Assembly (NCBI GenBank): GCA_021186555.1
Contig: JAJKFL010000012.1
Span: forward strand, 19,975,711 to 20,039,710
DNA from: Reticulitermes speratus
Lineage: Eukaryota; Arthropoda; Insecta; Blattodea; Rhinotermitidae
DNA: 64,000 nt
Reading direction: 5' to 3'
The notes under the pieces are model-generated. The model saw only the letters and a program-made list of their open reading frames with translations, ran no database searches and was not told where the DNA came from. Shown here piece after piece: positions 11,901-23,900 of this stretch. The translations under genes were made by a program, and so were the position numbers. How positions within the stretch are numbered: position 1 is the stretch's first letter; every line of letters starts with the position of its first letter.

Positions 11901-14900
11901 TCCCTCTTCCATAACTACGATACACGACAAATTGGAACAAGCACCTCCCACGTTTCAACAACTAAGGCTCAGCTGGCTTCAGATTGCGCACGTCTGTTGA
12001 GAAAGGCCCCGCCTCTATCGGTATGACTCATCGGCCACAGGCGTAGCGTCGGATTTTAACGCATTGGTAACATCCAATATTATTCAATCAGTTGCCCCGT
12101 GGGCAAGGGGTGGTTGAAGGAAAGGTGCGGATTAGAATCGCGAACTAACTTTTTTTCGTTTAAGAAATCGCCAAAACCTGAGTGCGGATTAGATTCGAGA
12201 ATATACGGTATACTTTACAGGCCCATATGTCCACTAGTGGTACAGTCATACACTATATAGGATGAGGTTGTCAGTCTCCTAACCCCCCAGGAAATACATT
12301 GTTTTAAAATAGGAATTTTGTGTTCAATTTGCGCGACGCTTTTCAGGAATGTAACCCTGGCATAAAACGAGAACTACCTGTAGCTGCTTCTCGTAATTTT
12401 GCAAACAAGCCTAAAAATGCCAACAATCTAATATTAAGGCATCTTATGAAATTCAGAAGCTGAAAACGTACTGTGAGTAAAAACAGCATAGAAATGCAAT
12501 GCCCATTCACAAGTAACATGAACAGCAGTTTCTAATATAAATGACATTAACTACAACTGCATGTAACGCAGCCCAGTTCCACATCTGCCACACAATTACT
12601 GCCAATTCAACCTTCATTTAGCTACATGTTCAAACACTGGTCAGAATTTAGGTGATTTTACTCGGTACAAAAGGTACTATTCCACAGACAGCTATGATAC
12701 ACTATTATCCACCCCACAATGTCTGTAATGATCTTCAAGAGGGAAGGAACATCAGACATAGCACAAGCACGTACATGGTGCGATAAAAAGTTTCTGGACT
12801 GAAGACAAGATGACACTACTGCTACAGCACAAACTTCTACCACTTGGTATACAATACAGTCTGCAGAGTCATTCCTACTTTAAATAAGACTGTAGTGCAT
12901 GTAGTTGTTTACTAATGTCTTTTCAAGTACAAGTGTGCTGTTTCATCCTCTGTGGCCTGTTCTTTCATCCACTCTGATACCATATGACTATTATGGGTTG
13001 GGAAGTTTACAACACATTTATAAAACAATCCATATGCAGAGAATGGTGTTAAAGAAATAATCAAGCGGGCATTATTCACAATTTCTTCACAAGATCCATA
13101 AACAGTTTTTGGTAATATGTTCAATATGTGTTAAGCATGTCTGAGAGTAAAAGGAGCGCACTTCCATCACCTGCCACTCATGTGTCATAAAGTTATGTTC
13201 TCTAATACAGGCTGTTACTGGAGATTCTACTAGGAGGTCAACTGGTAGGTGGGACACTCTATCAAGGATCCATGAAAATAATGACAATGGGACACTCTCT
13301 ATCAAGGATCCATGTAAATAATGACAATTCTCTTTAATCTACCTGACTAGGATTAACAACTGGAGCAGGAACAGGCACTGCTGCTTGAGATTTCATGGAG
13401 ACTACTGGAGATTCTACTGGTTTAGGTGTGGCAATTAGCTTGGCAGCTTCCTGCCCAGTAGCCTGCACTGCTGGCACCAGAAGATGCTGGAACACAATGT
13501 GTTAAATTAATTTCACATCTACACCATGTGCATTATCTACACACTTTGAGGTATCACCTGCTTCTCACCAAGCAACCAATGCTCAAGTTAGCAGAATGCT
13601 GCTAATACTAAAGTCTTCCACTGACATAACCCGGAGACACACACACATCCATTTCTAATCCCCACAACCTACTTTCCAAACCTCATCTTAATATCATACT
13701 CTCTTAATGGTAAGTAACAATCAGCATTTGTAATTAAACAGATCTATCAGACCCTCATTACAACAATCAGTGCCACACAACCTTCCACTGATTGTAAGTT
13801 TCAAAATGGCAGCTACAGCTTAATTACCACAGTTGAAACAAATATTCCACTTCTTAACACTGTATCTACAAAGGTCAGGGAAAGTAGAGCCAAATTAACC
13901 ACCAATTAAACCTCCTCCTGAACAGACACACAAACAGACCATAGTTACCTAAATGTAAGATGGCCCTAACCTAAGACAACCCACTAATAAAATATATCTG
14001 TCAAGGGAAAATATACTTACTCAAATACAAGATGAACCCCTAATAAGACAAGTCTTCTGCGAAAATTGGTCTTATTACTAATTCCATGCAGTTAATGCAC
14101 AAAACACATCATATTCCAGCCATCTTTAACAAATCAGGACCACCTTTTCCACCTTCACTGGTTGTAGTGTGTCCATCTTCACTGTCAGTGCCTTCATCCT
14201 CTGCACACTTGCTGCTACCTTTCCTAGCCTCTTCAGTCACTCCACAACACACTCAGACCCATCTCCTGCACTGGATACAAGGTAATTTTTAAATGCCTTC
14301 ATTATCACTTTTGGCGAGATGAGCTGCCATGCTGTAGTGATCCACTGGGCTTCTGGATTCTCCCAACAACCACTCAACACGCAAATGCTTTTGGTGGTCT
14401 TTGAGTGGCTTGTTCACCACATTACCATCTGCAGTTCTGAGGGCATCCCCCCAGGCATGACCTCAATGTCCATGTTTATGAAACTGCGACTTTCAACTCT
14501 GGTGTTAAAAATGTCCCTTAAATGCATCCAGAAGCAACATCTCCCCCATTTTCACAAAAGAACCCCTGGCCTCTGTTCCACACCACTTCCAACCAATTCT
14601 TTGCAAGTTCACTGGTCATCCAAATTACAGGTTCACATCTGACCATGAATCCTCTAAACTGGGGCTTCCCAATTAATTTGGTCACAGAATCCCTTCACAC
14701 CCAAAAAACTCTGTCAAACCTCTAATATAATTCTTAATATGAAGCTTATAACTGGACCACAAGTTAATAAGGTTAACAACAAATAATGTTAATTTAGGAT
14801 ACAAGATCAACATATTACTGCACATATTTAGAAATAAAAATCACATTACAACTTCAAGACCTAATGTTACATTCCATAAAAGAAACTTATTTTCAAAATG

Positions 14901-17900
14901 AGGTTACTGTGACAGTCAGTGACATGTGAACAACTGAATCACTGTCAAATAAAAATGAAAATTATTTTGAGAGTAATAATAGTAGTAATAACAACAACAA
15001 CTTTATATTCTTATGAAATTTTCTTGTGCAGTCCTTATTTTCACTTCATGGAAAGTGATTTGGGAAACACTGCTCTAGGCACTTGCTGCTTAAGTACTGT
15101 TTTGCAATTTAGAACCAAATGTGTAGGTAACTTGCTACCAGCTGCTAATACCGCCAACATGACAGTTACTCATTTCTTTACATCACCTGATGTTTTCATC
15201 AACACAGATATTTGTCCCAACATAAACAACAGTGTAATCTGACAGAATATCACAGTGCACTGGGAATTCATGTATATTCCCTATTTTTCTCAGGATGTAA
15301 TTGCTCATTCTGTGAACTCCAAACACATGACACTGAACAGCAACAAGCTTTCACCAAAGCCAGCTGGCAACTGCTGGAAAAGCAAAGTTCTTAAACAAGG
15401 ACAAAACCACTTCTTCTGCATCATATGTACACATCAATCAGTGCTGGTCTTAAACTCATGTCGTGCGACACTGTGATTTGGCAATTTCATGTGCTTTTGT
15501 ATTTTATCACCTCACATGCCAGCACTTCAGTTTTTCTTTTTGAGCAAACAAACTCAATTTCTTGTTCTAATGCCTGGTAGCAACCATGCTCAGGCTGACT
15601 GAAAGATTTTTGGCTGGAGTTTGCATCTATCAACTTCTCCTTTTGTGGCCTCCTCCTATGAATCTTTGCTTCTGCATTTTCTGAATTTTTTTCCTGCATT
15701 TAGTTATACGGCTTTCTTTGGGTCATGGTTGATCAACATTAGTCTGAAGTTAGTATTGTAATTCTGCCTCAGTTCCATCAGGAGTTAGCTAGCGCTTGCA
15801 GCCCTCTTCTCCAAGTGGTAAACCATTTTATGAGTGCAATGAATGAGCACTACAGGAGGGAATTTTTCTCTTTTGGCTACACTTGTGATGACTGGTTATG
15901 CACACCTTAGTGTGGCTTAGCCTACTCAAGTTTGGTGCTCTGAATGTAAATTCAAGGCAAACTGTATACTGAAACACTGAATTTAAAGGAAAAATCCTCA
16001 TTTTGCATCTGGGTAAATACAGTAACTTTACCTGTTGTTCTGTATGGGTATGAAACTTGTCTCTCACCCCCTCAAGGGCAAATAAAGACTGAGCGTGTCT
16101 GAAACAGAATGCCGAGGAGACAATTCGGACCTAATAGGGTGAAAGTAACAGAAGGATGGAGAAAATGGCCTAATGAGGAGCTTCATGATTTGTACTCTTC
16201 ACCAAATATTACTACGGTGACCAAATCAAGGAGGATGTGATTGGAATGGCATGTAGCACATTTGGAAGCACCTGAACTTGAAAGGAAAAACAAAGGAACA
16301 AGACCCCAATGGAAACCTATGCACATATGAATAGATAATGTTAAATGGATCTTAAACAACGTACAAAGACGTCAATGGGATTCATCTGGCTCAAGAAAGG
16401 GACTAGTGGTGGGCCCATGTGAATATGGGATTGAACCTTTGCGTTCCACAAAATTCAGTGAATTTCTTAACCAGCAGCAAGAACATTCGCTTCTCAAGAA
16501 CAACTCTCCTCTGTGTAGTTACACTGTATATAAACACAATGGAACACACAAGTCTTGAAAACTAGATAATGGCATATTTAATGATTTGTACTCCAGTAAA
16601 TTAAGATGTACTGCACATGCAAAGGGACTTTTTAATCCCTATGAGTTCAATGTATTTACCCAAATAAAGGACAAGACATTTTTTCCCCAATTTATCATCT
16701 GAAAAATGGGGATTACCCGATGACTGTGCACAAAGTCAAACAGGTTCTATACAGGCAATGTGGGGTAGGGGCTCATATTTGAGTAAATATAATAGTTGAC
16801 ATGGAGTAGCATATACAGAGTTCTAAACAGACTGCTGCTGCTCTATGCCAACAGAATCACCTGCTCTCCAAACAACATACATGTATAATGAACATACGCA
16901 TTGCTGGTTACATGAGATAAAAAAAAACCAGAAAAGAAATATGGAAAGAATGGGTAGTTTATAATGAATAATACACTGTAATGCAGAGAATGAACAGATT
17001 CAGCCTGTATCATGTAAGTATATTTGAAATTTGAAACAAATTATGTCAGTTTCTGTTTGCTTACTACTACAAACCTAACAGGTAAGACCTAAAGACACTA
17101 AAAACTGACTTCATATTCCTGAAAATATGCACAGTAACCATGACTATTAAACTCACAGAAACGTACTGTGATACAGTTTTCTGGATGTGACTGAAGGCCT
17201 CATTCCCTGCAAAACTCTTTATCTGCTTGAGTGAAGTCTGAGTGCTACTGCTTCTCTAAACTTACTGTTACCACACACCAAAAGGGGAACTTACCACATC
17301 ACAGGTGATGAATTGATACTTCCGCATGTTCATGAATCATGCTGGATAAGGCACTAATGCAATAAATTTTAAAGATGTGATCTGCACCACGTTGCCAGAG
17401 GAAAAAGCAAAGAGCAGGTTTTCATTGTGACAGTAATAAACCGTTTTTAATAAAAGAAAACTTCTTAAACAGCTAAATTATTACACATTCCTACAAGAAG
17501 ACCCTGTACCAGGGAGTGAGACAGCTTATTATATCCACAGCCACAGAAACTGAAGCCTGAAGCAAGACGCAGTGTTACCAGATATGAGAAAGAGGCTGTG
17601 AAGCCCACTCTGCTCCCCAAAACAAATGGCAACATTCCTTGTCCCACATTGCTTAAGTAATTGCTGTTAGATGCATTTTGCTCAATAAAGTGTGCTTTAA
17701 CTATTGTATAATACAACATAAATTTGAGTGATCATCCTGCTAATCGGTATACTGTTATTTCTTTAAGTTCTGTTCAACAAACTGCTTTAGTTTGTAGGAT
17801 ATATCTTTCATGGTGTAGATCTCACAACAGAGCAACATGAAGTGAGCCCAAGCTGCATTTGCTGTGGCTGCAGCTACAGTAATTGTATGCAGCTTCCTAC

Positions 17901-20900
17901 CTGCATGTGCTCAGTCTGAACCTGAAGATGACCTGTCTGCCTCTCCAGCTGTTTCTGCTGTTCTTCTAATCTTGCTTTTGTTTGCAGCAACTCCAACTCC
18001 AGTTTTTTCTGCTGAAGCTCTAGCAACTCCTTCTGCTTCTTAAGCAGCTGCTCCCTCATTTTGGCTTCACTAAGTATGTGTGGCTCTTCCGCAGATGCAG
18101 GAGCTGCAGGAGTTGCAGGAGCTGCAGGAGTCGCAGGAGCTGCAGGAGTCGCAGCAGCTGAAGGCTGGGGAACAGCAGTTGTAGCTGCCTGCTGCTGCAA
18201 AAAAATTTGAAGTTTCCATGACTTGCTCTCACACAACTAGCTTATCTAGCAATTTCCCTTGTTCCAATCTTTTGTTGTATGTAACAGTTTTTGGTACATT
18301 CGTTAGCCAACTTGTTACCACTACCAATGGCCTTTACACCCAAAACTAATGTTTCTTTTATTAGTATCAAGAAATGGGTTTTTTGATACCTTTACAAGCA
18401 AAATCTTTAATGCCTTGTTTAGTCACAAGACTTACATATGATTTAAAGTGTGTCTGGAAGTTGGATAGCTCAGTTGGTATAGTGATTGAGTTATGAGCTG
18501 AATGACCAATGAACTGTGGTCAATTCCCATCAGGTAAATGCAATTCTCCTCTTCTCCGAAGCATGCAGACACTCTCAGGACAACCCAACCTCATGCTCAG
18601 TGGGTACCAGGGCACGACGCAACTCACCCCTAGTGTTGTGTTAAAAATGAGTAGAGGTATACCTCCACTCCCCCACATGCCTTCATGGTGTGCAGAAGGA
18701 CAACTTTACCTGTTACTTTTAATGCATGTTTGTGTGTAGTCTGTATGTGCTGCATTATGTTCATGGTATTAATTAGGTATTATTAGGTATTAATATTATT
18801 ATAATAATACATTATACTGCATTATACATTATCACAATATTAACACTGGCCATAGTAACTTGGATGTTTGAAATATTTGAATGTGTTTTAATTTACAGCA
18901 TTTTCTAATAATCATTAGATGTCGGTATACAAACATTACACCCTACGGAAATCTTGTGATAATAAAGGACACTGAAGATGATGCATGTAAAGGTATAAAA
19001 ACAAGTTTGCTGATGTTAATAAAAGCAACATCAGTCACACAAGTAATGGATGTCGGCAGTGAGGAACTAATCAATAATGCCGCAGAGCATGAAAAAGATG
19101 CAGTCAATCCATTAGCCTAGTTCACACATTCTTTGTCTGCTGCAGCTGATATGGAATTCTGGTACATGAAAAATGTACATGAGAAGCCTCACTACAAACA
19201 TACAGCCAGCATAACTTAGTAAAATGAAAAACTATGGACTGTGATTTTCACTTCACCATCAAACCCACACCAAGTCTTTGGTCCAACTAGCTCCCTGGTC
19301 TTAACTGTTACCAGATTGGGCACAAAACTAGCATCTCACCATCTAATGATGAAGTTAAGAATACGTGAAACCCTACCTCCATGCCTCCTTACATTTTCAT
19401 GACATGGTAGTATGGCACAGGTAAATCTTAATCTTTTGTTATCTTACTGTAAATCCTCTGCTGTTTAGATCAATGTAACAGTGAAAGTGCACTTCACACT
19501 GTTACAGTAGGTTGCTGCATACTGGAGCACAATAGCTACCTTGGAGGCCTATTACCTAAGGAAGACCTACTTGTAACCCATCAAGACTGATGGGTAGGAC
19601 GGACAGCATGTGAGAGTGGTGGAAAATGTCGCGCGCAATAAAGACCATCAGCAACAAAGATGATATCCAAACGAAGTGTCCCAGACTTGCATTAATGGTA
19701 TTTAACTGTACATGGACATCATACAGGTGTTTCCAGGTATTGCAAAGGCACTACCCAATGCTACTGGACAAATAAGCCATGGCCCCACCAAAGCAGGGAT
19801 CAAGGCAGTCAGCAGATACGATGAATAGAAGTTACTGGCCTCCAAAAATAAGCTCCTTACTTAAGGAGTTGGATCACCACTGGCTTTCCAGGAAAAGCAA
19901 GCATCTCAGTCTGCACCCAGAAAAGTACAGACTACCAGTGTCAATGAAGAAACACCGGCTTTGCACAATAGCGTACAGACTTTATTGGAAAAGCATGATG
20001 ACTTCATGAGCATCATACAACACACTGCTCCACTATTATAAACAAATTTTGTACAGCAAGCAAACAAAAGCTACAAAGTTGACTCTGGACTACTTAATGT
20101 AGTGCAAACCACTTCCAGGGCCAGCTAATGCAGATGGGGAGACAGCTGGCAATTTAACTACTCCCTCCTTCCCCACTTGTGACCAGTCATAAACAGAATG
20201 TGGACAAAGCTATGGGACTTGTAACAAAGCAGTCAACCCCAAGACAAGTCATGATGTATGTTATGCTTTCCTTTGTTTCATTTAATTAGCCTTTTTACAT
20301 AAACAATAACTCCCTTTTTCAGGTTTGTTACTGCTTGTTGTATTTACATTCCATAAGTTACAACTATCTGGGTGCCTTGGCTTGACTTTTCGGCTGGGCG
20401 TCCATTCCCTTCTCATTAAAATACAGGTTATGGTACCCCTGGTCAATGCATAATTTGCTGAGTGTGAGATTTTCAGCCAACACATGCACTGTGTTCAATG
20501 GGGAAAATAAGCATCTACACACTACATCCAATCACAACAAACAACTCTTGAATGACTTCTTAATTTTCTGTTCTCCACTCCACAGGCAACACTGCAAGTT
20601 CTTTCTTCCAAACGAAGCTGGGATTTCTTGTAAAGCCAAGTGGCAGGACCATTGTCTGGGTTTGCAACAAAGCAGCAGTGTAGTACTGTTTCACTTAAAA
20701 CAGGTTATTTTCTGTTATACAAAAATATAAAGATTTAAATACACAGAACTATAATTTTGCCTGTTGTTTTGTATGGGTATGAAATTTGATTTCTCACATT
20801 GAGGGAAGAACAACTATAGGCTGAGGGTGTTCAAGAATAGGGTGCTGAGGAAGATATTTCAGCCTAAGAGGGATGAGGTAACAGGGGAGTGAAGAAGACT

Positions 20901-23900
20901 TACATAACAAGGAGTTTTATGATCTGTACTCCTCACCAATTATTAATTAGATGAACAAATGAAGACTGAGATGGGTTGGGCATATAGAACATGCAGGGAA
21001 GTGGAGAGGTGCATACAGGGTTTTGGTCGCAAAACCTGAGCAAAAGAGATCACTGGGAAGAACTAAACATAAATGTGAGGATAATATTAAAATGGATCTT
21101 CAAAAAGTGGGATGAGGGGGCACAGACTGGATTGATCTGGCTCAGGATATGGACAGGTCTCAGGCTCTTGTGAATGCAGTAATGAACCTTCTGGTTCCAC
21201 AAAATGTGGGGAATTTCCTGAATAGCTGAGGACCTGGTAGCTTCTCTATAAGGACTCTGCTCCACGGAGTTCTAGGTTATTTTCACATCATCCAGATCAA
21301 GCAGTAACTGCTAGATGTGGGTAACCAATCAGGACATACCACATTGATACTTTTCTAATTACATCAGCCTGTAATTCCTACTGACCTAATGCTGACAGAA
21401 ATACAACCTCTTCCCCATGACCCATTCATGTACTGGTACAATATTTATAAATCACCCTCAAAAAAGTTTTCACTTTTAAAACACAGTAATGAAAACTGCA
21501 GTTATACTTACCCGCAAAAACTTTGGGTTCACATATATGGTAGGAGGCACAGCTGTAATCGGCCAGGCTGGATCTATTGACTGCACACGTACATCCACAG
21601 CATACAACTTCTTTGGAGGAAACACATCATTCCAAGTTTGACGCAATTTGAACATCTGAGCCCGTGTTTTCTCATCCACCTACATATAGGAACCATATTA
21701 CACAATACTGTCCCATATGGTATTTCCTTAAATCATATCCACACTATCTAGTAGCAAAGTTACAACAATGTACACCTTGTGCATTACATGATCAATAACC
21801 ACACACTTAGAGAGCACATACATCTTTTAATACAAATTATTTTCCTTACAATACAAGTGTTAATAATAACAAGAACATACTCATAAAAGACAAAAGATTA
21901 GCACTCCCATCTGAGGTAGCTAACCACTAAAAATAACAGGTTATTTCCAATAATAATAGTACAAGCACATGACATCTGAAGAACTGAACACATGCAGACA
22001 CCCACTACATTTTGGAAAGCCTTTTAGCAACATGAAAATCTTTACATTCTTTAGTCACATTTGGCTCTTTTGGTTGTTACAGAGATACAGTCACATTAAA
22101 ACACAAGCCCACAGTGAATACACATAATTGTTTGAAGTTTAATAAAAATACAAGAACTGGGCTCTAAGGTCTGGATTTAAATAAAATTACTGAGGCTGAA
22201 GAGTTTAATTTCAGTAAAAAAAATGTAATATCACAAAATAAAAACATAGCAATGGTTTTAGTGTCAAAAGAATGAAATCAAATGTTTTCCCTATTCAAAA
22301 ATGGTATTAGTGCTATCAGAGAATATTTCTTCTCACACCTTTACATACAAAACACAAGCAAAACATTTAGCAGCCTTCCTGAACTAAAACAACAAACGTG
22401 AAATCCTGACTTCTTGTACATCCTAAATGATGAACAATGGTGTTAATACAAAACCTCATTAAAATAAAAGAGTACCATTTATTTGGATGCACAGAAATCC
22501 CTTGCCAACCGCAGGGGATAAGTTCATGAAAAACAATACAAATGGCACAGCTGTGGTTGGCCTTATGGAAAAATTGAGGTAAGGGGAACCATTAACTTTG
22601 TCCAAAAATAAAAAAATAAAAAAAAACTGCAGCTCCTACATTAACATGGAAAAAATGTGTCATAACACATTTAAAAATACAAAATAAGATATGCACAAAT
22701 TGCATGACAAGATAAACCGATGTTACACTGGAAGCTACACACAAAATGGGTTGTGGATGCCATTACAGCCGTACTTCAAGCAATGTGAACTTCCTGGTGC
22801 AACCAACCACTGCAGTTAACAAACAGGATACAAGTGATAAACCTACCAATACTTGGAATCTAGGAGCAGCATGTTGTATGGGCACATGATTTGCTTTCTT
22901 ATGTATTGACTGAATTATGGTAAGGACAAATTTTGGACCCATCCGTTGTGTGTATAATTGATTATTTCAATTTTTTGTCACAGTAAACACAACACTTTTT
23001 ACATGCAGCGTTTATTTTCGCTACAACATGCTTCAGCCATCATCAGCTTCAAGTTGCAAGATCATAAAGTGAAAATATACATTGACGTGGCCTCCCCTTT
23101 ACAGTTAAAATATATAAAATCATATAATTACCTATTATTCCCTATGAGGAATAATATTTAATTACATACATTTTAGTAGTTAAAATTACCTAAGTATAAT
23201 TGTTAGAACACGGGGATGGAAGAGATCTCTATTTCATAATGGATAGAACTCGCAACCATAGACACCTGCAGGCATATACGCAGTCTATATGCTGAATACA
23301 TATATAACAACTGCAGTTCTACATTTTACTACCTTGAGAGGAGAAAATACACAAGATTCCTACATTTAATAAATATACCATAGAGCTGTGCAACTTCCAC
23401 TAGCACACAAGGTGTTCTATCAGTAAAGAAGCCTACCAAGAACATTTCCTCCAGCAAAAGATCATTACAATGTATATAGAAAACAACGTAGCATAAACAA
23501 GATTGCATCAACATTGGCAGGTTCCCAAATTGGTCCATTACACATTTTCTATGAAATAGAGATCTCTTCCATCCCCATGTTTTAACAATTATACTTAGAT
23601 AGTTTTAACTACTAAAATGTAATTAAATATTATTCCTTATATGGAATAATAGGTAATTATATGATTTTATATATTTTAACTGTAAAGGGGAGGCCTCCAC
23701 CTCAACATATATTTTCACTTTATAACTTCTACCTGATAATAGCCGACGTACGAGGACGAAACATGTTGTAGAGAAAATAAACAGTGCATGTGAAAAGTGT
23801 TGTGTTTATTCTGACAAAAAATTTAAATAAAAATGATAATAATAACAATAATTATGCGTGTGGTTAATAGTCCGACAAAACCACCATCGGCAAGGGACTG

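Larger units (their letters stand above)
9463..12380. mobile_element. Tigger-like DNA transposon, internally deleted and carrying two later insertions
   Basis: Perfect 21-bp terminal inverted repeats (9463-9483 and 12360-12380) start CAGGTAGTTCTCGTTTTATG and are flanked by TA at 9461-9462 and 12381-12382. The TIR resembles vertebrate Tigger ends. Without the two inserts (10074-11405 and 11453-12208) the element is about 0.8 kb, far short of an autonomous Tigger, and keeps only the transposase N-terminus (9732-9962). It sits in PCF11 intron 5 inside an older dispersed repeat. Confidence 0.9.
8969..12430 (+). repeat. Unclassified dispersed repeat, copy B, split by the Tigger-like insertion
   Basis: 8969-9462 and 12381-about 12430 together align with copy A. 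The break lies exactly at the TA target of the Tigger-like element. Its left end is only about 45 bp upstream (in the PCF11 sense) of the exon-6 acceptor, so it sits close to the branch-point region. Confidence 0.75.

Noticed and set aside
18100-18165. Tandem 12-18-bp repeat as a separate repeat feature
   Set aside because: It is coding: the PAAPAT units of PCF11 exon 4, in frame.
19560-20010. Possible gene remnant around 19779-20009
   Set aside because: Slightly higher GC than its surroundings but no family resemblance, several stops and no splice pattern.
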